A stretch of 64,000 bases of DNA from Desulfurispira natronophila (GCF_014203025.1 NZ_JACHID010000007.1:1-64000), one strand, 5' to 3'. Positions 1 to 7,414 are shown, counted from the stretch's first letter. The notes: generated by a model not told the origin, from the letters alone. Translations and numbers: made by a program.

Positions 1-1719
1 TTGGTCAATGGCCAGGCTACCTTCTCCGCTGCGGGTGGTAATGTGCTGAATATCCGCGAAGGCATGCATGGGCACCTGGAAATCGAGTTTGTCAAGGACT
101 TCCAGGTGGCCAGCGCTGGTAGTACAGCAATAAACGATGCCGCTCGCGTGCGCTTTATCGATGTTGCTACTGGTGAAGCGGGATCTTGGGCCAATGTGAA
201 TATGCTCTTCTCAGACGAAGGTGGCTTCCTTGATCTGGCAGGTTCTGGTGTCCAGGGTCGACAGAGTTGGGGCGCAGGCACTGAAGATAACATAGGCACT
301 ACGCAAAATGTCTTTACCGGTGGTGCGGGTCTTATGTTTGGAACGGCTGACAGCATGAAAGCCGGCGACAAGGCACTGCTCTCGGTTGATGGGCAAATTG
401 GCAGCACTGCTACCAATTTCCAGGGCACCCTGTCAGTCGGTGGCGGTGCGGTGAAGATCGACGAGCGCTTCCGCAACGATGTGGACGATGACTCCATTGT
501 GGATTATCGTGGGTCTTTTCTGGTGTTCACTGGGGAAAACGGCCTGCAGAACATCAATCTTACCGATGGCAGCAAGCAGGTGACCTACAATGTAGCCCAG
601 CTTGACAGTGCCACCGGCTCCGTAACCATCGGCAACATTCAGCTGGATATGAATGCCAACCAGAACGGCACCCAGGTGGATGAAGTCGTAAACGCCGAAA
701 TCCGTGGCACTGACGGATTGGCTTCGTCTTACACCAAGCTCAAAGACATCAACTCCTTCATGACTCCTGATGGAACCAACGTCTTTGATACGGCTCAGAC
801 CGTCACCCTCTACGGCAACGGCCAGAGCGTAGACGTTTACCTGGAGGGCAACGACAGTCTCGCTCGCCTGGAAGAGAAGCTGACCAAGGCGGTTACCGAT
901 GGATTGGGCATCTCCATGGGTGATGTTTCCACCGACAATCGCGTAGTGGATTTTGTTGGCAAGGGCTCTGCCACCGACAACACCGACGCAGCGGTGGAAG
1001 GCACCATGCTCATCCGCTCCCTGTTCAATGGCTCTCAGGGCGACATCTCCATCGTTGCCGAGCAGCAGGTGATTGACGCACTGAACTTCACCGAGATCCA
1101 GGCCTCAGAAGAAAACATCTACAATGTTCGCGTCACCGACGCCCACACTGGCCGTCCCGTTGGCAGTGACATTGTGGGTGATGGAGTGCTGAAGGGAGTT
1201 ATCCAGGGTGTGGATGTCCAACTCAAGGGCAATATCGGCATAACTGCTGATTTTGATGAAGCACGTCAGCGCTTCAATTTTGAGGCGGAATCGGATCCCA
1301 CCAGCATGAACCTGCACCTGGTGGACAGTGGCATCAGCTTCCAGATTGGTGCCAATGCCGGTCAGACCATCGATGCCAACATTGCCCAGATGGACACCAA
1401 GTCCATGGGGCTGACCAACACCTTGGTGGTCAGTCAGGATCTGGCCCAACAGGCTATTACCGACATCGACAAGGCCATCAATATGGTCTCCACCGAGCGG
1501 GCCAAAATGGGTGCTATATCCAACCGCCTCGACCACACCATCAACAGCCTCAGCGTCTCCTTCGAGAACCTGCAGGCCGCCGAGAGTCGTATCCGTGACG
1601 TCAACGTGGCCAAGGAAATGTCCCAGTTCACCCTGAACCAGATGCTTACCCAGTCGGCACAGAGTATGCTTGGCCAGGCCAACGCACTGCCCCAGGGTGT
1701 AATGCAGCTGCTGTTTTAA
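1..1719 (+). CDS. fliC: Flagellin, C-terminal part (5' truncated by window edge)
   Basis: Flagellar filament subunit, exported through the flagellar type III system. The reading frame is open from base 1 and no true start is visible, so the conserved N-terminal D0/D1 helices lie outside the window. The last ~100 residues are the classical flagellin C-terminal domain: a helical region with AISNRLDHTINSL, then AAESRIRDVNVAKEMSQFT, and the terminal MLGQANALPQGVMQLLF-type end. The ~450 residues before it form a large variable D2/D3-like surface domain, so the complete protein probably exceeds 650 residues. flaG follows after 65 bp. Surface-exposed Ser/Thr in the variable domain would be the targets if the glycan island downstream decorates flagellin, which is inference. 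Partial status is certain; identity is very likely. Confidence 0.93.
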   Translation: MVNGQATFSAAGGNVLNIREGMHGHLEIEFVKDFQVASAGSTAINDAARVRFIDVATGEAGSWANVNMLFSDEGGFLDLAGSGVQGRQSWGAGTEDNIGTTQNVFTGGAGLMFGTADSMKAGDKALLSVDGQIGSTATNFQGTLSVGGGAVKIDERFRNDVDDDSIVDYRGSFLVFTGENGLQNINLTDGSKQVTYNVAQLDSATGSVTIGNIQLDMNANQNGTQVDEVVNAEIRGTDGLASSYTKLKDINSFMTPDGTNVFDTAQTVTLYGNGQSVDVYLEGNDSLARLEEKLTKAVTDGLGISMGDVSTDNRVVDFVGKGSATDNTDAAVEGTMLIRSLFNGSQGDISIVAEQQVIDALNFTEIQASEENIYNVRVTDAHTGRPVGSDIVGDGVLKGVIQGVDVQLKGNIGITADFDEARQRFNFEAESDPTSMNLHLVDSGISFQIGANAGQTIDANIAQMDTKSMGLTNTLVVSQDLAQQAITDIDKAINMVSTERAKMGAISNRLDHTINSLSVSFENLQAAESRIRDVNVAKEMSQFTLNQMLTQSAQSMLGQANALPQGVMQLLF

Positions 1720-1784
1720 CGGGTAGGTAAAGCTTGACGGGGGCCGGGAGCGGCTCCTGTCACTTTCCCCCGAGGAGGTGAACC

Positions 1785-2174
1785 ATGCAGATTGATACTC
1801 ACAGCATAGGCTCCCCTTCGGGAACTGGGCACGAGCAGCAGTACTTGCGCAGTCGGCAGGCCGCCGCTGAGCAAGCGCAGAACAAAACTGCCGAGCAAAA
1901 GAAACAGGTTCCCGGTAGGGAAAACAGTAGTGGCAAGCAGGAGGCTCCCAGTGAGCAGGAACTGCGCAAGGCGGTGGAAGAACTCAACCGCAATATGGAC
2001 TTTCTCAACGTTTCTCGCCGCTTTGAGGTGCATGAGGACACCGAAAAGCTGGTAGTGAAACTGATGGACAAGGAGAGCGGCGACTTGATTCGCCAGATCC
2101 CGTCCGAGGATGCCATCAAGCGCATGACCCAGATACGGGACTTCCTGGGCCAGCTGTACGACGAAAACGCCTGA
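1785..2174 (+). CDS. flaG: FlaG family protein
   Basis: A 129-residue FlaG-family protein, thought to influence flagellar filament length or assembly. The first ~55 residues are low-complexity, rich in Gln, Lys and Glu. The C-terminal ~70 residues carry the family core: a helix (ELRKAVEELNRNMDFLNVS) and then RFEVHEDTEKLVVKLMD followed by LIRQIPSEDAI, the hallmark of FlaG. A strong Shine-Dalgarno (GAGGAGGTG) sits just before the ATG. It follows the flagellin gene by 65 bp and is probably co-transcribed. A strong hairpin terminator lies 29 bp downstream. The usual next genes, fliD and fliS, are not present here. Confidence 0.92.
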   Translation: MQIDTHSIGSPSGTGHEQQYLRSRQAAAEQAQNKTAEQKKQVPGRENSSGKQEAPSEQELRKAVEELNRNMDFLNVSRRFEVHEDTEKLVVKLMDKESGDLIRQIPSEDAIKRMTQIRDFLGQLYDENA

Positions 2175-2203
2175 AAAATCGGATTATCGTAATCCATGAA
2201 ACC

Positions 2204-2240
2204 CCAGCGCCACCGGAGAAAATCCGGTGGCGCTGGTTGT
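2204..2240 (+). terminator. Rho-independent terminator after flaG
   Basis: A perfect 14-bp stem (CCAGCGCCACCGGA paired with TCCGGTGGCGCTGG) with a GAAAA loop is followed by TTGTTG. It lies shortly after the flaG stop and should end the flagellin-flaG transcript. The T-run is short, but the stem is GC-rich and perfect. Confidence 0.8.
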
Positions 2241-2241
2241 T

Positions 2242-2273
2242 GTGGGTAGTGGGTAGTGGGTAGTGGGTAGTAG
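2242..2273 (+). repeat. Heptamer array (TAGTGGG), copy 1
   Basis: A short tandem array with period 7 bp (unit TAGTGGG), three full units plus partial units. It gives four GGG runs separated by TAGT, which meets the canonical G-quadruplex pattern on the plus strand. The same unit recurs near 9557 (opposite strand) and 21633. It lies directly after the flaG terminator. Confidence 0.85.
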
Positions 2274-2444
2274 ATAGGCATCCTCTGTATCCTTGTTAAT
2301 CTCTCTTCTTGTCAACTTTTCCCTTCCAGAGTATCCGTTCCATTTATTGACATTTACTGGCTCCTGATGAAGAATGCCTTTCAGGTTTTTCATTACTGCA
2401 GGCTTGCGCCAATTGCTTCAATATCAACAACAGGAGTAAATATT

Positions 2445-2912
2445 ATGCATAAAAGGACCCTCGTACATCGCTACTTTCTTGCGGCGGTTCTGTTCGCTTT
2501 TTTGCTGACCCTTCCTGCCACTGCTCAAGCTGGCCGGATGGCTGCGGGTTTTTCCTTTGGTGAGACTACCGGGCTCAGCTTTAAATATTGGCAGGATAAC
2601 CAGCGGGCAATTGATATGGCGGCGGGTTGGGGGTCTGATGAGTGGGATATTAAGGCTGACTATCTTTTCCACGAGCCGGAGATTTTCAGGGTCGATCACG
2701 GTCAGGTTTTTCTTTACTACGGTATGGGTTTCTACGCCCAGGGCAAAGATGATAAAGACGACATTGCTGGAGCTCGGGTGCCGTTCGGTGTCGAGTACTT
2801 TCTCCCCGGCATGCCCCTGAGTTTTTTTGGTGATGTTGCTCCGGCGATGGACCTTAGCCCCGAAACCAGTTTTGGCACCCAGGCTCATCTGGGTATGCGC
2901 TACATATTTTGA
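2445..2912 (+). CDS. Small secreted, outer-membrane beta-barrel-like protein
   Basis: A 155-residue protein of no recognised function. The ATG at 2445 is chosen because CAGGAG lies 9 bp upstream and because the protein then begins with a clean signal peptide (HKR, a hydrophobic core, then TAQAG). The mature part has alternating polar/hydrophobic strands with many Gly, Tyr and Phe residues, and ends in GMRYIF, an aromatic C-terminus typical of outer membrane barrels. It resembles small BAPKO_0422-like (DUF3996-type) barrel proteins in length and strand pattern, from memory only. The stop overlaps the region just before the SRPBCC gene, so the two may be one transcript. Confidence 0.7.
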   Translation: MHKRTLVHRYFLAAVLFAFLLTLPATAQAGRMAAGFSFGETTGLSFKYWQDNQRAIDMAAGWGSDEWDIKADYLFHEPEIFRVDHGQVFLYYGMGFYAQGKDDKDDIAGARVPFGVEYFLPGMPLSFFGDVAPAMDLSPETSFGTQAHLGMRYIF

Positions 2913-2923
2913 CGGGAGCCTGG

Positions 2924-3409
2924 ATGGATTTACAACATAGCGCTTTGGGTGGTTTTACCCATCAGATTGAAACCAGTGTGGATATTCAGGCGACTCCGCA
3001 ACAGGTGTGGCAGGTGCTTACCGACTTTGCCGGATATGCGCAGTGGAATCCTTTTATGGTCAGTATTGACGGCAAGGCAAAAGTGGGCAGTCGTTTGCAG
3101 GTGCGCCTGCAGCTTGATGCCAACCGTCAAATGCCTATTTCTCCCAAAATTCTGGAGCTGGACGCGCCGTATCGGCTGCTGTGGCAGGGGCGTTTTCTTT
3201 TACCGGGGACTTTTACCGCTCGGCATATTTTTGAAATTACCCCGCTTGACGAGGGGCGCTGTAACCTGTCGCAGCGAGAAGAGTTTATTGGTCTCCTGGT
3301 TCCCTTTTTTCGGCGCTCCCTGGGGCAGACAACCAAAGATGGCCTTGAAGCAATGAACCAAGCCCTGGCAACGGAGGTGCAGCAACGCTTCAAGGAGGGT
3401 GAGGGGTGA
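2924..3409 (+). CDS. SRPBCC (START/Bet v1-like) domain protein
   Basis: A 161-residue soluble protein of the SRPBCC ligand-binding fold, polyketide cyclase/CoxG-like group. Diagnostic features are the N-terminal strand ETSVDIQATPQQVWQVLTDF followed by YAQWNPFMVSIDG, the classic SRPBCC opening, then the central beta sheet and a long C-terminal helix. The ATG at 2924 is preferred over an upstream TTG at 2909 because GGGAG sits 5 bp before it. It overlaps pcm by 4 bp (GTGA), which suggests translational coupling. The ligand is unknown. Confidence 0.82.
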   Translation: MDLQHSALGGFTHQIETSVDIQATPQQVWQVLTDFAGYAQWNPFMVSIDGKAKVGSRLQVRLQLDANRQMPISPKILELDAPYRLLWQGRFLLPGTFTARHIFEITPLDEGRCNLSQREEFIGLLVPFFRRSLGQTTKDGLEAMNQALATEVQQRFKEGEG

Positions 3410-4035
3410 TCTGGGCAGCCCAAAACTACGGAACTTTACTACACCGCTTGCAGGCCAGTGGTGTGCTAAGCACTCCGGCCATAAGTGCTGCATTTGCCGC
3501 TATTCCCCGCGAGCACTTCCTTCCCGCCGAACTTCGAGATCAGGCAGGGAGGGACGAACCCTTTCCTATCGGCCACGGACAAACCAACTCCCAGCCCAGG
3601 ACAGTAGCTTTTATGCTGGAACTGCTGCAGCCACAGGCGGGCCAGTCGGTGCTTGATATAGGCTCGGGCTCAGGCTGGACGACGGCCCTGCTGGCCCACA
3701 TTGTTGGTGAGAAAGGTCGGGTTTTGGGACTGGAGCGCATAGATGAGCTGGTGCAAATGGGACAGCGCAATCTGCAGCAGTTTCACCTGCCACAGGCCAC
3801 GATACGCCATGCTGGCACAGAAGCACTGGGACTTCCCGGCGAGCAGCACCATCGCATACTTGTCTCCGCCAGTGCCGCTACGAAAGAACCCATGGAACAA
3901 CTCAGCCAACAGCTTCTTCCCGATGGGCGGCTGGTTGTACCAGTGGCAAATTCCATTTGGCTGGTGGAGAAGGATCAGGAGCAAAGGCTTTATTACCACG
4001 AGCACCCGGGCTTTGCCTTTGTTCCGCTGCGGTAA
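3406..4035 (+). CDS. pcm: Protein-L-isoaspartate O-methyltransferase
   Basis: A 209-residue SAM-dependent methyltransferase that methylates L-isoaspartyl residues to start repair of damaged proteins. The PCMT signature is clear: PREHFLP near residue 36, then QTNSQP and the SAM motif I VLDIGSGSGWTTALLA. A GTG start overlaps the stop of the SRPBCC gene (GTGA). Length is normal for the family. Its stop is directly followed by copy 1 of a 49-bp repeat, which marks the left border of the decayed accessory region. Confidence 0.9.
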   Translation: MIWAAQNYGTLLHRLQASGVLSTPAISAAFAAIPREHFLPAELRDQAGRDEPFPIGHGQTNSQPRTVAFMLELLQPQAGQSVLDIGSGSGWTTALLAHIVGEKGRVLGLERIDELVQMGQRNLQQFHLPQATIRHAGTEALGLPGEQHHRILVSASAATKEPMEQLSQQLLPDGRLVVPVANSIWLVEKDQEQRLYYHEHPGFAFVPLR

Positions 4036-4084
4036 GTGGAGCTCTCAGGTGAAACCACGAATGGACACCAATAAACACGAATGA
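4036..4084 (+). repeat. 49-bp direct repeat, left copy
   Basis: A 49-bp sequence beginning GTGGAGCTCTCAGGTGAAAC and ending in an AACCACGAATGG / CACCAATAAACACGAATGA-type text. It matches 5114-5162 at 47 of 49 positions in the same orientation. The two copies bracket the rpn pseudogene. Confidence 0.9.
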
Positions 4085-4087
4085 GCT

Positions 4088-4117
4088 GTAGGGTGGATAA
4101 GCGTAGCGCATCCACCA
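4088..4117 (+). repeat. Palindromic dispersed repeat, copy 1
   Basis: GTAGGGTGGATAAGC followed by GTAGCGCATCCACCA. The arms GGTGGAT and ATCCACC can form a hairpin. Nearly identical copies occur at 6895-6924 and 9052-9081, all in the same orientation. The type resembles REP-like extragenic palindromes. Confidence 0.85.
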
Positions 4118-4132
4118 ATAAATTTGAACCCC

Positions 4133-4161
4133 TTGCCATCTTTGCCCCCTGAACCTATAAT
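4133..4161 (+). promoter_or_regulatory. Predicted sigma-70 promoter for the rpn pseudogene
   Basis: TTGCCA (4133-4138), a 17-bp spacer and a consensus TATAAT (4156-4161). The ATG at 4170 lies only 8 bp after the -10 box, so a transcript would be leaderless or nearly so. No Shine-Dalgarno precedes that ATG, which agrees with this reading. Confidence 0.55.
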
Positions 4162-4169
4162 ATATCAGC

Positions 4170-5152
4170 ATGAGCGACAACACCCACAACCACCATGACA
4201 AGGGATACAAGGCTCTGTTTTCTGAGCCCCAGATGGTAGAAGATCTACTGAGGGGATTCGTCAAGGAGGAGTGGGTGGAGGCTATGGACTTCAGCACCCT
4301 GGAGCCTACCAACAAGAGTTTTGTTGACGACAGCATGAACGAGCGCCACGATGACATCATCTGGAAGCTTCGTTTCCAGGATACTTGGCTCTACCTCTAC
4401 CTGCTTATAGAGTTCCAGTCGAAGCCTGACTACTACATGGCCGTGCGGATCATGTCCTATGTGGCCTTGCTCTATCAGGATATCATCAAGGGCCCTGATT
4501 TCGAGAAGGATCGACCACTGCCACCAGTCATGCCCTTGGTGATATACAACGGTGCTCGCGGAGCGAGGAATGAGGCGTACTTGGAGTACGTTGCAGTGAC
4601 AAGCGACAGCGGGCAACGCCGCAGATGAGGGTTTTTCAGCAGCCTGTTAGCGAACAGGACTATCCTGATACCGTGCTTGATCAAATGGAAGGCACCAATG
4701 TGGTGGCAGAAATCATCCGCATTGAGCACTCCAAGCAGACCGAGGATCTGCGCCGCAACATCAGGCGGCTCAGGCAGGTACTCAAGGATCCAATATACGA
4801 GAGACTACACCGTATTATCGCTATCTGGCTCAGCAGAAACGTGTTACGAGTAAGGTTCAAAAATCAGCAAATTGAAGAGTTCCATGACCTGATGGAGGTG
4901 GATGCCATGCTAGCCGAAAAAATAGAGGACTGGACAAAAGAGTGGAAGGATGAAGGACGACTGGAAGGACAAGCTAAGTTCCTTCACACCCAAATAGAAC
5001 GACGCTTTGGATCAGTTCCTGCTGAAGTACAGGATCGCATCCATGCGGCCACTGAGGATGAATTGGCCCGCTACGCCATCAACATCTTTGATGCCCAATC
5101 GGCACGAGAAGTGGTGGAACTCTCAGATGAAACCACGAATGGACACCAATAA
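4170..5152 (+). pseudogene. Rpn family recombination-promoting nuclease/putative transposase, disrupted
   Basis: Two frames together resemble a Rpn (PD-(D/E)XK, transposase_31/YhgA-like) protein. The first, 4170-4628, has the family opening (HDKGYKALFSEPQMVEDLL), the nuclease core DDIIWKLRF with YLLIEFQSK, and VMPLVIYNG. The second, 4625-5152, carries the C-terminal half (YPDTVLDQMEG..., IEHSKQTEDLRRNIRRL, and the charged EWKDEGRLEGQ tail). Between them the expected middle segment is missing and replaced by a short sequence that looks like a dispersed intergenic element (about 4552-4652), which brings the stop at 4626-4628. The last ~10 codons run into the right 49-bp repeat. Family knowledge: Rpn proteins promote RecA-independent recombination. 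This copy is probably inactive, though the first fragment retains the D...E-x-Q-type core. Confidence 0.8.
4552..4652. repeat. Intergenic-type element inside rpn
   Basis: Sequence with GAGGAATGAGGCGTACTTGG and then GCAACGCCGCAGATGAGGG / TTTTTCAGCAGCCTG. I recognise this layout from repeated intergenic elements in several anaerobe genomes (a GTACTT/AAGTAC-like imperfect palindrome in the middle and a TTTTTCAGCAGCCTG end). It replaces the middle of the Rpn reading frame. A weak partner, ATCTGCGGCGTTACTC in inverse orientation, occurs near 21815. Boundaries are approximate. Confidence 0.5.
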
Positions 5153-5162
5153 ACACGAATGA
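5114..5162 (+). repeat. 49-bp direct repeat, right copy
   Basis: Matches 4036-4084 with two mismatches. It overlaps the last codons of the second Rpn fragment (the C-terminal residues LSDETTNGHQ are encoded by it), so the original gene end may have been lost to the repeat. Confidence 0.9.
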
Positions 5163-5175
5163 TAAAAGCCAGCTA

Positions 5176-5232
5176 CTCCCTTTCGCCTGGAGAGCAACTG
5201 CCTTTTTGCATGAACATCGTGTGAATTCCTTC
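5176..5232 (+). repeat. Dispersed repeat R4, copy 1
   Basis: Shares GGAGAGCAACTGCCTTTTT, then TGAAC, TCGTG and GTGAA-TCCTTC with 6940-7004. The second copy has a short insertion (TCGTGGCT) between the shared blocks. Confidence 0.75.
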
Positions 5233-5243
5233 CCATTCCCTGT

Positions 5244-5280
5244 CTCTTATTCATCCGCAGATTGGACAGATTACCGCAGA
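5244..5280 (+). repeat. Dispersed repeat R2, copy 1
   Basis: CTCTTATTCATCCGCAGATT followed by GGACAGATTACCGCAGA. Copy 2 at 8711-8747 differs by one base. The text has an internal ~10-bp periodicity (CAGATT). Confidence 0.85.
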
Positions 5281-5370
5281 AAAGGGGCTGGGGGTTAGGG
5301 GTTGGAGAATAGCTAATTTCCCCTCTGTTTCTAATCCCTGTCCACCATTCTCCATTCTCAAACGCGTTTT

Positions 5371-5443
5371 CTCGCCCGTTCGCTTCACTCACTTGAGGCG
5401 CTGAGTACGCAGAGAAAATAAGCTGGCAGTGGCTCTGCGAGAG
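5371..5443 (+). repeat. Dispersed repeat R3, copy 1
   Basis: Contains CGCTTCACTCACTTGAGGCG, then ACGCAGAGAAAATAAGCTGG and a GGCTCTGCGAGAGG end. Copies occur at 6750-6841 and 8770-8868, and an end fragment at 9487-9512. This copy lacks the ~17-bp segment GCGTTCCCAACGGTTC-type text seen in the others. Confidence 0.85.
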
Positions 5444-5572
5444 GAAATGGTCCTTATTGCACTCAAAACTTTGGGTGTTTATCCCACTCATTTCCTCCAT
5501 CTCTGCAGAGCTTTACGACCTGCTACACTTAGACAGAAAAAGACAACAAAGAGTTTACTGACAGGCTTTCTT

Positions 5573-5860
5573 ATGGATAGATCAATGATTTTGGACTTTC
5601 TCAGGAATAACAAAGACACCCTTGCCCAAGAGTATGGTGTTGTGAAAATAGGGCTGTTTGGTTCTTATGCCAATGAGCTGCAACATGAAGGCAGCGATAT
5701 TGATATTGCTATCGTCACCAACAAGAAAGACTATTTCAATCGTGAGGATTTGCGTGAGTATCTTGAGCATCACTTTGGAGCTTCAGTAGATATTGGATAT
5801 CTTGATAGTTTCCGGAGTTATTATCGGGCACAGATTGAAAAGGAGATTATTTATGTCTGA
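5573..5860 (+). CDS. mntA: MNT-type nucleotidyltransferase antitoxin
   Basis: A 95-residue minimal nucleotidyltransferase, the antitoxin partner in HepT/MNT toxin-antitoxin systems; family members AMPylate the HEPN toxin. The active-site motif is intact: GLFGSYAN followed by GSDIDIAIV, the G-S-x(n)-D-x-D signature. The start at 5573 keeps the usual family length; an alternative ATG lies at 5585. The upstream frame to 5429 is translated repeat R3 and is rejected. It overlaps the HepT gene by 8 bp, as expected for a coupled antitoxin-toxin pair. Confidence 0.85.
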   Translation: MDRSMILDFLRNNKDTLAQEYGVVKIGLFGSYANELQHEGSDIDIAIVTNKKDYFNREDLREYLEHHFGASVDIGYLDSFRSYYRAQIEKEIIYV

Positions 5861-6737
5861 TATTCCACGAAATAGAAGGCTAGAACTATTTGTAGTAGAT
5901 ATCCTTTTAGCTGGATTTCGCATAAAGGAATACACTCAAGGGGTCAGGGATGCCGAGGAGCTCAGGCAGCAAAATATGCGCTGGGATGCCACAATCAGAC
6001 AGCTGGAAATTGTTGGTGAAGCGGTAGGAAATATACTGAAAGACCAAAGCGCCTCGGGCCTTGCTCCATCGTACTTCCGTAGAATTGTCAACTTCCGAAA
6101 CGTGATCGCTCATGGTTACTTTGGTATTGATGCAGATGAAGTGTGGGGGGTTACTCAGGAGCATCTCCCAGTTCTGGTAACCGATATAATGGAGCTTGCA
6201 ATTGCCTTAAACCTTGAGATGGAGAGAGTGGTTGCTCTTGAAGTATGCGATTTGGAACGAAGAGGTGATAGGCAAGCCATTTCCTACTTGCAGGGATTAA
6301 TCGGAAATCACAATACAACTGAACTTACACCGTTCTACCTTATGCTGAGAGTCAATGCCGAATACGTTGAAAGGGATGTCATTTTTGAAGGTAGGGCATA
6401 CAGGGAAGGTGAAACCAAGATCCCTGGCTTGAAGAATGAGATCTGGGAGCTCAAAATTCGCGTTAGTGATGGAGTAGTAATTGACTGGCCAGAGGGAGTT
6501 AGCGCCGATATCTATATGAAGGTATGCGATTCTGGCGAATACTTTTTGCTCAATGAGTATAACCGCATAATAGCAAAGTGGGTAAGTGGATATGTGCCCG
6601 ATGACATTCTCAGTATTGAAGATAAAGGCTATGGTGATTATATAATTTTCATTATCAATGAAAATGGTGCCATAGAAAATTGGTTATGGGAAGAGGGCAA
6701 GATAGACCCGCAGGATTGGGAGTTTGCGATAAATTAG
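5853..6737 (+). CDS. HepT-like HEPN toxin fused to an uncharacterised C-terminal domain
   Basis: A 294-residue protein. Residues ~8-115 are a HepT (DUF86) HEPN domain with the catalytic RNase motif RNVIAHGYF (R-N-x3-H-x-Y), so the toxin site is intact; the Tyr is also the known AMPylation target. Normal HepT proteins end near residue 110-140. This one carries ~170 more residues that look like an independent, mostly beta-strand domain, with motifs IDWPEGVSADIYMKVCDSGE and GYGDYIIFIINENGAIENW. I have seen similar text as stand-alone hypothetical proteins but can name no family. ATG at 5853 has AAGGAG upstream. It is the toxin partner of the overlapping MNT gene. Confidence 0.82.
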   Translation: MSDIPRNRRLELFVVDILLAGFRIKEYTQGVRDAEELRQQNMRWDATIRQLEIVGEAVGNILKDQSASGLAPSYFRRIVNFRNVIAHGYFGIDADEVWGVTQEHLPVLVTDIMELAIALNLEMERVVALEVCDLERRGDRQAISYLQGLIGNHNTTELTPFYLMLRVNAEYVERDVIFEGRAYREGETKIPGLKNEIWELKIRVSDGVVIDWPEGVSADIYMKVCDSGEYFLLNEYNRIIAKWVSGYVPDDILSIEDKGYGDYIIFIINENGAIENWLWEEGKIDPQDWEFAIN

Positions 6738-6749
6738 CAATTTATGCCT

Positions 6750-6841
6750 CTCGCCCGCTCGCATCGCTCACTTGAGGCGCGGAGCACGCAGAGAAAATAA
6801 GCTGGCAGTGGCCCTGCGTTCCCAACGGTTCTGCGAGAGAA
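6750..6841 (+). repeat. Dispersed repeat R3, copy 2
   Basis: Same elements as at 5371, with CACTTGAGGCGCGGAGCACG and AGAGAAAATAAGCTGGCAGT, and the longer end (CCTGCGTTCCCAACGGTTC then TGCGAGAGAA). Confidence 0.85.
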
Positions 6842-6894
6842 TTTACTCCTGCCAGCTCCTCTTCATGTTAGTTTTTTGTGGCTATTTTTTGGCC

Positions 6895-6924
6895 GTAGGG
6901 TGGATAAGCTCAGCGCATCCACCA
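6895..6924 (+). repeat. Palindromic dispersed repeat, copy 2
   Basis: GTAGGGTGGATAAGC then TCAGCGCATCCACCA; arms GGTGGAT/ATCCACC. Two differences from copy 1 in the loop. Confidence 0.85.
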
Positions 6925-6939
6925 GAAACGCTTTTTCCA

Positions 6940-7004
6940 CTCCCCTTCACTTGGAGAGCAACTGCCTTTTTCGTGAACTTCGTGGCTTCGTGTGAAATCC
7001 TTCG
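6940..7004 (+). repeat. Dispersed repeat R4, copy 2
   Basis: Shares GGAGAGCAACTGCCTTTTT and the following TCGTG / GTGAAATCCTTC blocks with 5176-5232. It is immediately downstream of the palindromic repeat, a different neighbour from copy 1. Confidence 0.75.
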
Positions 7005-7126
7005 CGTTAATTCGTGGTTACAGAAATCGTTATAACTTCCATCCCCCAAGCCATTGAAAGTGGACTGCAAAAAACCGTATATAAGTCCTATAACCCTCCG
7101 TTGGAGCAGATGAAAAGGGTAAAGGT

Positions 7127-7414
7127 ATGAACGATGAGCTGATCGCAAAGCTAAGAGAACTCAAGCCAACCCTGAGAGAGCGCTATGGCATAGAAGAATT
7201 TGCCGTATTTGGCAGCGTTGCAAAGGGCATGGACACACCACAAAGCGATGTGGATATCGCTGTATTGAAGATGCAGATTAAGAGTGGCTTTGATTTGATT
7301 CGTGCCAGGAATTTCCTGAGGGAGAGTCTGGATAGGGAGGTTGATATAGGTACGTATAGCTCCATGAAAACATTTATAAAAAACAGAATTAAAAAAGACT
7401 TCATCCATGTTTGA
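7127..7414 (+). CDS. MNT-type nucleotidyltransferase antitoxin without an obvious toxin partner
   Basis: A 95-residue minimal nucleotidyltransferase with intact FAVFGSVAKG and QSDVDIAVL (G-S, D-x-D) motifs. ATG at 7127 follows GGTAAAGGT. It is only distantly similar to the MNT protein 1.3 kb upstream. The expected HepT partner should overlap its end, but only a 38-codon frame (7407-7523) is there, so this is an orphan antitoxin or the partner was deleted. Confidence 0.83.
   Translation: MNDELIAKLRELKPTLRERYGIEEFAVFGSVAKGMDTPQSDVDIAVLKMQIKSGFDLIRARNFLRESLDREVDIGTYSSMKTFIKNRIKKDFIHV

Larger units (their letters stand above)
5153..5572. other. Gene-free mosaic of dispersed repeats
   Basis: A stretch of 420 bp with no credible gene. 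It holds repeat family R4 (5176-5232), R2 (5244-5280) and R3 (5371-5443) in that order. Each of these recurs elsewhere between 6.7 and 9.1 kb. Reading frames across it are translations of repeats. Confidence 0.75.
6738..7126. other. Gene-free mosaic of dispersed repeats
   Basis: A stretch of 389 bp holding R3 copy 2 (6750-6841), the palindromic repeat (6895-6924) and R4 copy 2 (6940-7004), then ~120 bp with no feature I can name. A reading frame of 87 codons from 6772 is only repeat text. Confidence 0.75.

Noticed and set aside
6772-7035. Possible small genes starting MRRGARRE at 6772 and 8793
   Set aside because: Both are translations of repeat R3 and neighbouring repeats, which explains their likeness; no ribosome site.
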